Source of the DNA: Saccharina japonica | Lineage: Eukaryota > Sar > Phaeophyceae > Laminariales > Laminariaceae | Direction of reading: 5' to 3' | Assembly (NCBI GenBank): GCA_008828725.1 | Contig: MEHQ01001674.1 | Location: 286,359-350,358 of the forward strand | Length of the DNA: 64,000 bases | Part shown: positions 26,288 to 64,000 of the stretch, piece by piece | How the letters are laid out: the number at the start of each line of letters is the position of its first letter | Position numbering within the stretch: position 1 is the stretch's first letter | The notes under the pieces: generated by a model | Databases searched by the model: none | The model's input: the letters and a program-made list of their open reading frames with translations, nothing else | Told to the model about the DNA's origin: nothing | Program-made: the position numbers and the translations under genes

Positions 26288-26428
26288 GACCACCCCGTGA
26301 CATGCCCAAAAACGTGTGGTCTTATCTCTACTACGAGTGGTCTTATCTTTTACTACTGACCCTACTAATTCCAAGTATTTTTTCCCCTCGTGATAAGCCG
26401 ACTTCGCTGGTCTTATCTCTACTATGGT

Positions 26429-26520
26429 CTTGACCCATTCAGAACTGGAAAAAAAACTTCTACACTATTTTTAAGTAGTTTGTCCCCAAATATATGGGAC
26501 CGGTCCTTACGGGGTTGAAC
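26429..26520. mobile_element. TTAA-type MITE (family D relative)
   Basis: TGACCCATTCAGAACTGG to CCTTACGGGGTTGA; same internal words as the copy at 26200, with the TTAA flanks decayed. Confidence 0.65.
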
Positions 26521-26699
26521 CGGATTGTCTTAAAACGGGTACAAGACTGTCTGCATCTGAACACGAAAAACACGGGGGATGCCGGAGAATGGAGAGCAAG
26601 ACGTGTTGTTTGATAGATATATACGATATATCAAAAGTTTCGATGCGATCACGTACTACCGGCTGGTGTTTTCTTTTGCCGTTTTTATGTACATACATA

Positions 26700-26755
26700 T
26701 TCGTATGAGTTTCGACGAAATCCTCGAGCTCACAGCCGTTTTTTTTTTTAATATA
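26700..26755 (+). mobile_element. Palindrome-TATA-ORF cassette (family C), 3' fragment
   Basis: Only ATGAGTTTCGACGAAATCCT CGAGCTCACAGC plus the oligo-T end remain. The frame still reads MSFDEILELTAVFF. Confidence 0.6.
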
Positions 26756-26829
26756 TATATACATCCTCGCACAGCAGTTGAAGCTGTGCTCAACGACTGA
26801 TGTAAATAGCTGGTACAAGCGCTTTGCCA

Positions 26830-26830
<1 letters not shown>

Positions 26831-26884
<54 letters not shown>
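26831..26884 (+). repeat. CT dinucleotide microsatellite
   Basis: About 27 CT units without interruption. Confidence 0.95.
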
Positions 26885-26886
<2 letters not shown>

Positions 26887-27149
26887 CTCTCCACGTGTAA
26901 AACAAACTATAACTTATCTCCTTGTGATTTCCCCACGCAAAAAATGAAGACCACCCGCCCTTAAGAAGCTATTAATAGTAAAATGAAATAACTTTTGGCT
27001 CGACGTTTGCACGAAAACACGAGAAAACCGTGTTCTATATTGAAATTAGTGCGGGACACACCCCGCCTATCTTAACCTAAGAACTTGAGTCTGCCTGGCG
27101 GAAAATAGGAAAATAGGTCTACAGTATGATTCTGCTCTAGACTACAGCA

Positions 27150-27432
27150 GTACCGACCCTTTCACAAGAAACCTGAAATTGGGCTGAGGCTGGCTTTCCT
27201 ATTCTTGGCGCGAACGGAAGCACACTTTCTTATGCTGCGTTTTTATATTTCGGTTCCCGACAAGGCGTTTTTTCCCCTATGAATTAGTATATAGTGCCTT
27301 GGGAGCAGGTCGGCCACAGGAAGGGCTCAGCTATAATAGGCAACTCTGACTAGGGCTGAGAGCTTTTCTTATTTTTATTTTATTTTTTCAATTTTTCAGG
27401 CTGACTTTCTTGTGGGCGGGTCGGTACTGTAT
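27150..27432. mobile_element. MITE-like element with CAGTACCGACCC ends (family G), copy 1
   Basis: CAGTACCGACCCTTTCACAAG near the left end is inverted as CTTGTGGGCGGGTCGGTACTG at the right. A related element with similar ends is at 47762-47944. Confidence 0.6.
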
Positions 27433-27439
27433 ACTGGTA

Positions 27440-27448
27440 CACCATTGC

Positions 27449-27497
<49 letters not shown>

Positions 27498-27647
27498 GGT
27501 GTTGGTGTTGTTGTTCTTGTTCTTGTTCTTGTTCTTGTTCTTGTTCTTGTTCTTGTTCTTGTTCTTGTTCTTGTTCTTGTTCTTGTTCTTGTTCTTGTTG
27601 CTGTTGTTGCTGTTGTTGCTGTTGTTGTTGTTGTTGTTGTTGTTGTT

Positions 27648-27679
<32 letters not shown>

Positions 27680-27681
27680 GG

Positions 27682-27726
<45 letters not shown>

Positions 27727-27765
27727 TTGTTGTTGCTGTTGTTGTTGTTGTTGCTGTTGTTGTTA
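27440..27765 (+). repeat. TTG/TTC/TCG trinucleotide array
   Basis: A (GTT)n block, then (CTTGTT)n, then (GTT), (GTC)n and (GTT)n blocks. It is open in several frames (poly-Leu, poly-Cys or poly-Thr), which is a consequence of the repeat and not coding evidence. Confidence 0.92.
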
Positions 27766-28178
27766 GTGGTAGTGTTGGTGTTCTTGCATGAACTGATGTG
27801 TTCTTAAATCGTGTGTCCGTGGTCACAGCACTGGAGCGGAAGAATACCTCAGGGAAAGAAAATGTAGTCAGAATCAATAATACAAAAATCAGCCAGGTAC
27901 ACATCATAACTGAAGCACAAATACAGCGTACGTATATACGTATGCACCAGATGCATACTTGACATTAGTTGCAATCTGATCCATGCGACCGACGGAAACG
28001 GGGCGACGGCGCAACCGACGATCCGCTCACTACCAATACTCGCGTGTACGGTTGGACATATAGACTATACGGCTTATTTTACGTACTGCTTCATTTTGTC
28101 GTTGTTGTGTAACACGTGTTCGGCTCCTTTCTTGTTCTTGCTGTTATTGTTTTTGTTGTTGGTGGTGTGTGTGTTCAG

Positions 28179-49663
<21,485 letters not shown>

Positions 49664-49904
49664 GCGTTTCGCCAGTTTTTGATTGGTGGTCCCGTTTTTT
49701 TTTTCCCTCTTTTTTTTTTTTGCGTGGTTTTCGACCTCCCTTTTTTGTTGTTTTGTTTTTTCGCCTCGGGGTGGTTCGCATCGCACCACCTTATCAACCA
49801 ACCCCCTCTCTCTCCGAGGAGGCGACCGAGAAGACGGTTGGCTGGGTGGTTTTGCGCGGTATTCGTTGGCTTTTCGATGTCGGGTGTCGGGGTGATTAGG
49901 GGGT
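49664..49904. other. EIF2B3 downstream region
   Basis: T-rich sequence after the stop codon, probably 3' UTR. No clear AATAAA signal was seen. Confidence 0.35.
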
Positions 49905-50340
49905 GGGGGTGTACTCGATATTCATGACCAGGCAGGCATTGCTTGCACCCAGCGCGAAGCGCCCTGAAGTGTTAGGCGAGTCGCGTGAACGGTGAGCTGC
50001 ATCCCAGCAGGAACCGCTTGTGAGGCGGACTTGCATATGGACGACAGCCTCCAATGAATTGATTTGATTTCTGGTGTGGCCACTTCCAGAGATAGCAGTG
50101 GGTATGAGGGGGGGTGGGGGGGGGGGCGTGTACTCATACCGTGCATGGGCCGTAGTCGTATGACCGTAAACCCTCGCATCCCCATATACGATGTCGGGAC
50201 GGAGCACGCCGGGTTTTCTCCGACCAGGCAGGCGTTGCTTGCGCCAAGCGCGAAGCGCCCTGTGGTGTTGGCCGAGTTGCATGAAGGGTGAGCTGCATCC
50301 TATCAATAAGAACCGCTTGTGAGGCGAACTTTCTTGAATG
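49905..50340 (+). mobile_element. Dispersed repeat family A, copies 13 and 14 in tandem
   Basis: The first copy (~49905-50095) lacks the segment between CTCGATATTCATG and ACCAGGCAGGCATTGC, an internal deletion. The second (~50128-50340) begins at a fresh G tract and keeps GACCGTAAACCCTCGCATCC. Both reach ACCGCTTGTGAGGCG. A 15-G run follows at ~50345. Confidence 0.75.
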
Positions 50341-50359
50341 TGGATGGGGGGGGGGGGGT

Positions 50360-51904
50360 TGTCGAAGGTCTGACGTATTTATGAGGCGTATGGTGGTACG
50401 ACGAGCGAGCGCAGAACGTTCCCGGGACGGTTATCTCTATATGCCCGCTGCTAAAACGACCCCATGCTCATGTCCGATTAGTCCGTCCTGAAAAAACGTG
50501 GGTGTAAAAGAGGTTAAGGTTGACGTCTCCTTCTGTTCCGGGGGCATGAGGGTTTCGATTGAAAAGGAGGCCTTGGGTGGGGCGTTTATTTGTCGCTTTC
50601 GGTGGGTTTTTGTGAAAGACGTGATGCCGATGTCGATGGCGGTGGCAGTGTGTTGGGTGACAGCGGCGAGCGGTGGCACTGCGACGTGTTCTTGCTTTGA
50701 TTGGTGGTGGTGTTGTTTTTTTCCTTCTTCTCTCGATGAGGAGGAGGGTGCGCTGCTATATCAGTATCAACCACCACCTACTGCTGACTCCGTGCAGGGT
50801 GATACGTTTCGCAACCATAACGGCACGAACATGCTGTACATGCTAAGTACTTACAAGTAGATTCGACAACAGTAGTAGTAGTTGCGGGTCTGGCGGAAAC
50901 TCCAGCGAAAGAAGAATCGTAGGCGAGGAAGGGCGTCTAACCCCTGTGGTGTCGGCTATTGTTACGAGCGAATCCGAGTTTCGGATTTTCGACGTCACCC
51001 TTTCGAGTTGCCTGAAGCATCCGACGCACCGAAGTCGACGACCCAGTAAACAGATATCCTGCCGCGCCGAATTTACTAGCGGCAGCTATTACTAAAAAAA
51101 CTATCTTTCTTTTTTTTGTTTGGTTTTTGAGCCACTAGTTTCCAGGCCAGCTTTTTTTTCCGACTTGCGTCAGCAGTTGAAACACGGGAGAGAGTTATCA
51201 CACGGCACTTGTTGCCCAGCAGTGTCTAATCTGACGTCTACTACTGCTGGTATACTAGTATGTAGTAGTCCACAAAGCAAGCAGTGTTTTGTTTGTTGGC
51301 GCTGTGTGTTGGGGGAAAGTTATGAGATTACGCCGCCAAGCTGCTCCGGGCGGAACTGCCATGCTGCCATGTGGTGCTGGTAGCGTCGGCATCGCACGGT
51401 GGGCCCTTTCCCCCCCCTGCTTTGTTTGTCCTAATGAGATGGGATTGCTTTTGAATGGGGAGGTTGCGGCGGGAGGGAGGGAGGGGATGTACTCATGTCA
51501 TGCATGGCAGTATACAGTGGGGGGGGGGTGGGGGTCGAAGGTTGCCGCATGGATGGATGGATGACATGCCGATTGTCTTCGTTGGGAGATGTACTCGGGT
51601 TTGTGTTCTAGGAACTATCGCAGTCCCTGGGGAGGGGGGGGTGCAGGAGGATGGAAGTTATGAAATTATGGTTAATATTAATTATGGCTTGACGATGACA
51701 ATGATTGTTGACGATGGTTGTGGTGGTGGTGGTGGTGGTGATTGTGGCGGCGATGTGGATGGGGATTGTTGGGGTGAACGAACGGACGAATCGTATACTA
51801 CAGAAAACTTCGTACTTGTATCTCGGATTACTTCCTTCCTTTCCTTCCTTTCCTTCCTTCCTTCCTTCCTTCCTTCCTTCCTTCCTTCCTTCCTTCCTCC
51901 ATTC

Positions 51905-51935
<31 letters not shown>

Positions 51936-53410
51936 ATCTATCTGTGACCCTCGCATTGTCGACATTACAAAGAAGTTGATTCGGCTCGGCACCTCATCAC
52001 ACACAGGTTTTCCGGCGAATAAAACTCGAAACGTGGGGATGGAGGAATCTCTCTCCCTGTGGTCCACCGAGCGATGTACCACCCCCCCCCCCTCCACATT
52101 TGGTACGTTTTTGTTCCGTTACGGGTGCACGACAAGTAACTACGACTTTTACCTTACGTACGCACAGAGTAGCTGTTTTTTCGCAACGGCTATTTATTAT
52201 CTTCTTACCGTTCGTGAACCAATAACTATACTTGAACTATATACTGTAACACACGATGAGCCATACATATATATGTGTATATACTTGGCTGTTATGTTGT
52301 TGTTCCCGTTGTATAGGCTGATGGTGATTTTTTAACCGCTTCATTTTTCCTGGATGATGAGAGGAGAGTTAACTGCTGCTGCTGCAGTGTGTTTGTTCTT
52401 TCCCGGTTTTCTCTGGCATGATAGTGTTGTATTTTATTTACTGCTTGCTCGAGGCTTGCTGAAAAAACAAAATAAACCGCCTTCTTTTGGTTCGTTCGTT
52501 CGTTTGGTTGTTTGGTTGTGGTCTGGTGATGTGCCATGTTGCCATGCATCATCACGCGGCCGCTGTTTCTTTCGTGTTGTTGGTGTGTGTGGTGTTTTTA
52601 GTTGGCTGAACGCGCCCAGCGGTGCATATATTATATCATCCATTCTCGTACAGATATCGCAGGTATAGACTACCAGAGGTACGTTATAAAATGTGTGTCG
52701 TAGTATTATATGTATACTTCGAAGTATTACGTTTATTATGTATACACGAGTATACGAAAAATACGAGTCTATTTAATTCGTGAGTCACCCTGCTGTGTCA
52801 TTATGACCGTCTCACCACTCACCACATGTATAATATCATATGTACCCAAGATGTACCAGGTATGTACGCGTGAGTTTGGATTCAGATCTGTTTTCGTACC
52901 AACATGTTTTTTTTACGGTCCTCGCTCTTTTTCCTCGCGGCGGGCACCGCGCATTAAACTTCAAGATACGGTTGATGACTTATAGTACCAGGTATACTAA
53001 CTTGTAGTAAAACGCGTTGTTGGAGCGGAGTTGCGCAGGAAGAAAAGGGGCTATAAACAAGAAGAGGAAGTCTCGTAGCACAGCGGGTGGGTGAATGACA
53101 TGTTATCTATCATGAACAGCAAGAAGCAGAGAAAACCATGATATCAATCATGACATACGCACTTGTGCACGGCAGCTGCTGCACGCACGCAGTTGATTAT
53201 AAGTTGCACGCGACGATTATCGCATTATTCTTGAGTGTGACCTAACTAATTAGTGTGACCCCCCCGCGTACTATGTGTACTATTATTAATACGAGTACGA
53301 GTACTGCTGCTATGCTGCCGGCTGTTTTTGCTGTTTCTTTGAGGTGTTTTTCGTTTTTTTTGTACTTTTTTTTACGTATTTTCGAAGTTGTTCTTATTTT
53401 TCGCAGGCGT
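50360..53410. other. Intergenic stretch with little recognisable content
   Basis: No supported gene. It contains a TTCC array (about 51837-51898) and a CTG array (51907-51936), some G/C tracts, and two TACCAGGTA words (52854, 52986). Frames of 80-170 codons here look like chance or repeat-driven frames. Confidence 0.45.
51837..51936 (+). repeat. TTCC array followed by CTG array
   Basis: About 15 TTCC units, a short break, then ten CTG units. Confidence 0.9.
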
Positions 53411-53439
53411 GATAGATGATAGATAGATACCAGGTATTT

Positions 53440-53525
53440 ATCGTACTGAAGAACTGCTGCTGTGGTCCCATGTATTTGAAAACAAACTACTTGAAATTGG
53501 TGTGGGGATATTTTTTTCAGTTCTC
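53440..53525. mobile_element. TTAA-type MITE relative, degenerate
   Basis: GAACTGCTGCTGTGGTCCCA, AACAAACTACTTGAAATTGG and TTTTTTTCAGTTCTCC follow the order of the family D relatives, with decayed ends. Confidence 0.5.
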
Positions 53526-54289
53526 CTTGGTTCTCCTTGTTCTTTGTGTTGCGTATGTAAACTTGATGTTCGTGCTGCTGCTGTTGTTGTTGTCTGCGTA
53601 CCTGTGGTGTGATATGATGTGTCGTATCATATAATGCACGTCACGTGCGATGCTACTACGTAAAGCAGCAGCAGTAGTACGTACTTGTACTGCTGCCACT
53701 TGTCTGGCGGCGAGCTCGAAACTCCCGGCACTCTCAAGTTAAAGAACGCCCGCGATCAATTGTATATGATGATGAACAGCGCGAGTGAACAGTGAACAGA
53801 GGGGTGAGAGACAACGTACCACCACCCGCCGACCGGACAACACGAAGAAGCGGCGGCAGCAGAGCAGCCCCAAGCGGCTACATACGCGATAAATGAACAT
53901 GATACGCAAAAAGGTGGATGGAAAGCTCCACTATTAAATACCACTGACCACCTTTCGCGGGTGTATTCATCATACTACCAGCTGCCAGCTTGCGCGTACT
54001 TGCTGCTGCTGCTGCAGCAGCCTGTAGGCTAGTAATAAATATGCACGCGGTGGATATCGATCGAAGTACGAGGTGCGAGGGCCAAAGAAGTTTACAAGAA
54101 GTTTGTGAAATTCAAATTTCAAATGTCCCGATCCGTCATCCCCTATCCCCTGCAAATGGCGTTCCTATGATGCAGCCCAGAAAATCTTGGGCGGGTGCAC
54201 AAAAACGGTTTATTTGGAAGTCCGCTTTTTGCATTGCTCTTGACGCATCTCCCAAACCACACACAAGCCAGCCGCACAGAAGCCCCTAG

Positions 54290-60662
<6,373 letters not shown>

Positions 60663-63202
60663 AACACCGATTATTACCAGGGTATTAATTTGAAGGCGGA
60701 GTGGGGTGCGGCAGGGGGGGGGTTGCGTGGGGTGTGTCCCCCCGGTAGGGAGGGAGGCTTTAGGGGGGTTTTGGGTGGGGAGGGGAAGGGGTACAGAGAG
60801 CGAGCAAGGAGATCAAAATTCTGATTGATTTTAGGAAGGGAACGGCGCGCTGTGCATGCGTTCGTGCTTTTGCACTGGGCGAGCGAAATAATCAAAAAAG
60901 AGAAGAGAAGGAGGGGAAAAAAAAAAAAGCACAAGAAATTTTGAGAGAAGCGTTACCTCCGCTGACAATACACACATATGATGATATGATAGCGTATAAT
61001 ACGTATGATAGGAACGATTCGAATTCACGGCGGAAGGAAGGGGACGGACGATTTTTGCTCTTTCGTTCTTGTCTTTTTTTTTTCTTTTTTTTTTCTTCTT
61101 CATTTTTTTGTTCTCCTCGGTTGCACCTTTTTTCTTAGTCGCAAAATCTCGGATGGAAATCGCTGATATATATATGTGTATCGGCTTTTTTTTTTGTTCT
61201 GTCAAGAAGCGGTTCGAGAGTAGTGGGATTTGGGGAGGAGGCGGGAAGGGGGGGGGGGGGGGGGGGGCTGTGCGTGTGAAATGTGAAATATGTTTTTGTA
61301 AAGAAGGAAACGTCCATCGTGGGCTGAGTCGTGCCGGGCTTGCTGGCGGTCGAGGCTTTTTTAGGCGCGGAGTGATGCGGCTCGGGGAATTTCGATGGCA
61401 ACTATCATGATGTCGGTCGCTCGGTCAGTCGTCACGATGATGATGATGATCGTTCTGATTGATCGTCATGATCTTGGCTTCGATAAAAATGGGTTGGGTC
61501 GGTAAATGGTCACTCACGCAAAACGCATCACGCGGCAGCAGCTGCCGCTGCTGCTGATATAAATGCTGCACGTGGTGGATTTGATGTTCTTTTCTTTTTT
61601 CTTGTTCGTTTTTCTTCTTGTTTTATTCCGTTTTTTTGTGTATTTTTTTTGTTTCTTAAGGTCTCTTTTTTTTTTGCAGCACTTCTTCTGGATTGTCTCT
61701 TGTTTTTTTCTCTCGCTTAACCCCTCCGTTCTCTAGATGTGTCGGTCTTGTTTCGGAGCGGTTGCCAGCGTCGAGTGGCACGACCAAACTTCGGTTTTGT
61801 AAGGCCTTGAGAGAAGCCTTGGGCTGCACGCCGTTTTTTCCCGTCCCCACTCGGGCGCCGTCCTGTTCTCTACGAAAACCTTTATGTTGCTTTTGCCGCT
61901 TGCTGGATGCATCGCCGCCACACACGAGCAAACATCACGTACGTACGGTTGTTGTCGGACAAAAACAGCATATTTTTCGCCAGGCCGTGTGTTGTGTTCC
62001 CCAAGCTCGATTATATTCGTAGGTTGGGAACTAATCACAGGCAATGGATGTTGTGGGTCATGGTTTTCTGTAGGGTTTCGTAGAGACTGCACGCCGTGGC
62101 GTGTGCCGAACGGCAAGGCTGTTCGTCGAACGTGGAAATACTTTTCGGACACGGCGTGCTCCCCCCCCCCCCTCCGCCAGCCTACCCCCTCCTCTCCCCC
62201 CATTGGAAATGCCTCAGAAAATTGTCTGGTTTTCCTTTACGAGCGTGTCCGGAGCCCGTACGTACGCTCCCGTATACGATCTGTCTTTTGAGCATTACGC
62301 TGCGTTGCTTTGCTTGCGGTGGCGTGTTTTTCTGGGGGTTGAGTGGGTTTGTGGGTGGTAAAATGGGGGGGGGGGCAAGATTCGCGTGACGCTAGCCTGG
62401 CTGGCCCTCTCGTACTCTTGGCAGAACGAACTGAAAATAGTTGATATGTTTGGTGTCATTTATTTTTGTTTTTTTCGCTGGGGAAGGTTGAAATGGGAGA
62501 GAGAGAGAAAGAGAACAACTGTAGGGGAAGGGGAATAGGGTACATACAGGAGGTGTGGGAGAGCGGGGTTTAGGGGCCATCGGCCGTCGTTTGTTTGAGG
62601 ATTCTTGATCCGGTCCCTCCGCTAAGTTCGTTGGAGGATCAACTATCCGATCCCTTCGCTCTGGTGAATGTGAACTATCGACGGTCGTCGTATAACCCCC
62701 CCCCCCTCCCCCCCTTTTTGTTTCTGTCTATCAATGGCGGGGGAGAGAGGTTTAAGTAGAGTACACGTCGGGATGGGATGGAAAAATGAGAGAGGAACAA
62801 GAAAGAAGAAGAGAGAGAGAGGCGGAGAAAAGGCGTGGTTGAGGGTTTGTCTGGTCTGGGTTGGTATGGCGGGCTGTGCTGTTGTTCGTGATTGTGTACA
62901 TAGAACAGGCGCTGCTGTGGTCGGTGGAGGAGGAGGAGCAGAGGAGAGGAATCAATGAAAAAGGAAATGAAAAAAAAAATGGGCGACATGATAATGACTC
63001 GGGATTCCATGAATTTATGGATGGATGGATGTGGAACGGTTCCGGGGACGAACAGGGGGCGGTTACTCGTGTTTTGGCCATCTCATTGTCAATCACCCCC
63101 CACCCTTCACGTTTGTCTTCCCGCCATCCCTATTATGTGTGCGGAGGCAACAAAATCAATATACATTATTGGTGATTGGAGGTTGCCTTCGGAAACAGTT
63201 TT
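60663..63202. other. Region downstream of calmodulin, nothing firmly recognised
   Basis: Probable calmodulin 3' UTR near 60663-61000, then T-rich and G-rich low-complexity sequence, including a ~19-G run at ~61250-61267 and C runs near 62161 and 62697. A minus-strand frame of 156 codons at 61733-62203 has no family match. Confidence 0.45.
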
Positions 63203-63512
63203 TTGTCCATCCCAATTCATTATCTTCGCACTTCCGTATTTCTCCCTCCCTAGTCGTAACTCAGATCCGGGGTCACAAGGTAGGCTCCTCTCCCTCCTCC
63301 CCCACTACGGTTCTTGCCGTGGTTTTTATCGCGAGAAGATTTCAGCACTTTCTTCCCTCCTCAACTTTCGTCCAATTTTGCTTACCCACGCTATAATATG
63401 CGCTCTCGACAGTCGGTGTCATTGGAGAATAAAAACCTCCATGGGGAGAATCGAACCCTCGACATCCGGCCCTATAGGCTTCGTGGCTACCAGTTAGACC
63501 ACCGGGGCGACA
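63203..63512 (-). mobile_element. tRNA-derived SINE, copy 3
   Basis: Reverse orientation: tail CATCCCAATTCATTATC at the left, AACTCAGATCCGGGGTCAC, TTTTATCGCGAGAAGA, B box complement AATCGAACCCTC at 63449-63460 and the head CCACCGGGGCGAC at the right. Confidence 0.85.
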
Positions 63513-63762
63513 GTAGTGCCGATCAATTACGTACGTACGAGGTTAAAAAAATTGCCCTAAAAAAGGCAATCTCGCCGAAAAGAGGCAACAATCTCGATCT
63601 CAAACTTTAAATTCATCTCGCCAAATTCGAGCGTTTTTTTCTTTCCCTCTTTATGCTCGTCGCTCCTGGATTTTTTTTTTTTTTTTGTATGTGTACTAAT
63701 TAAGACTACTTGGACAATCTTGAGCACATAGGCTTATAATATGGAGTTTAGTGTACTGTAAC

Positions 63763-64000
63763 TTAAGTACTCGCCGGTGTGGACCATTTCTTAATATTAA
63801 TCGTAGCGTCTTCCAAAATCTGAGCCTTATTCCCCAGTGAGTGGTACACTGGGTGGGGTCCTTTACGTATAATAGCGGTTTTATTAACAAAAACAAACGA
63901 GTCCGTCCGTGCGTCACACATGTCGTCAGGGCCAGGCGTAACTCTGCTCAAAATTGCAACTTTCTTGAGCTTCTGAAGCGGGCAGTTACCCCCTCTCTGC
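63763..64000 (-). CDS. C-terminal part of an unidentified protein, running off the right edge
   Basis: On the minus strand a frame is open from the window edge to TAA at 63765-63763, about 78 codons: QRGGNCPLQKLKKVAILSRV, TPGPDDMCDARTDSFVFVNK, TAIIRKGPHPVYHSLGNKAQ, ILEDATINIKKWSTPAST. Balanced amino-acid composition and absence of low complexity favour real coding. No family recognised. It could be the last exon of a gene or part of a mobile element beginning beyond the window. Confidence 0.4.
   Translation of the reverse strand, partial: QRGGNCPLQKLKKVAILSRVTPGPDDMCDARTDSFVFVNKTAIIRKGPHPVYHSLGNKAQILEDATINIKKWSTPAST

Noticed and set aside
27380-27907. Poly-Thr, poly-Leu and poly-Cys frames of 118-175 codons
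   Set aside because: Products of the TTG/TTC/GTC microsatellite on both strands.
61733-62203. 156-codon minus-strand frame downstream of calmodulin
   Set aside because: Overlaps comparable frames on the other strand, no recognisable motifs, starts in a C/G run.

Overview
The window is eukaryotic nuclear DNA. It has GT-AG introns of up to about 9.6 kb, no operons, heavy simple-sequence content and many small dispersed repeats. Three spliced genes can be assembled exon by exon with matching intron phases. They are a PRMT3-type protein arginine methyltransferase (minus strand, about 4.9-20.3 kb), the gamma subunit of translation factor eIF2B (plus strand, about 28.2-49.7 kb) and calmodulin (plus strand, 54.4-60.7 kb). 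The calmodulin sequence closely resembles that of brown algae and oomycetes. Together with the intron-rich, repeat-rich layout, this suggests a stramenopile, most likely a brown alga or close relative. That placement is inference.

Layout. 1-4.9 kb: repeats and a degenerate satellite. 4.9-20.3 kb: PRMT3, whose introns hold minisatellites and mobile-element copies. 21.1-25.6 kb: a LINE with one intact 1228-residue endonuclease/reverse-transcriptase ORF, lying between the divergent PRMT3 and eIF2B-gamma genes. 25.6-28.2 kb: small inverted-repeat elements and microsatellites. 28.2-49.7 kb: EIF2B3, with a perfect ~920-bp TTGC array, degenerate copies of two of its own exons, and a 9.6-kb intron full of elements. 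49.7-54.4 kb: intergenic, with few recognisable features. 54.4-60.7 kb: calmodulin, two coding exons around a 5.8-kb intron. 60.7-64 kb: little apart from a SINE copy and the end of an unidentified ORF at the right edge.

The genes are housekeeping genes and do not form a pathway together. The novelty lies in the repeat fraction. There is a TTAA-flanked hairpin MITE family with one insertion into a tandem repeat that exposes its target site. Two related retroposon-like families always abut G/C homopolymer tracts. A cassette family pairs a 30-bp near-palindrome with a TATA-like box and a short conserved ORF that runs into an oligo-T tract. A ~750-bp composite element occurs twice in opposite orientation and is built from ACTCGGAGTA-like words. 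A tRNA-derived SINE is present. The nonamer TACCAGGTA (either strand) occurs about 20 times against roughly 0.5 expected.

Limits. Exon calls come from reading translations against remembered family features, without alignment software. One PRMT3 exon (the SAM-binding motif), one EIF2B3 exon and the EIF2B3 start codon were not found. N positions and long homopolymers show that the assembly is imperfect in places.
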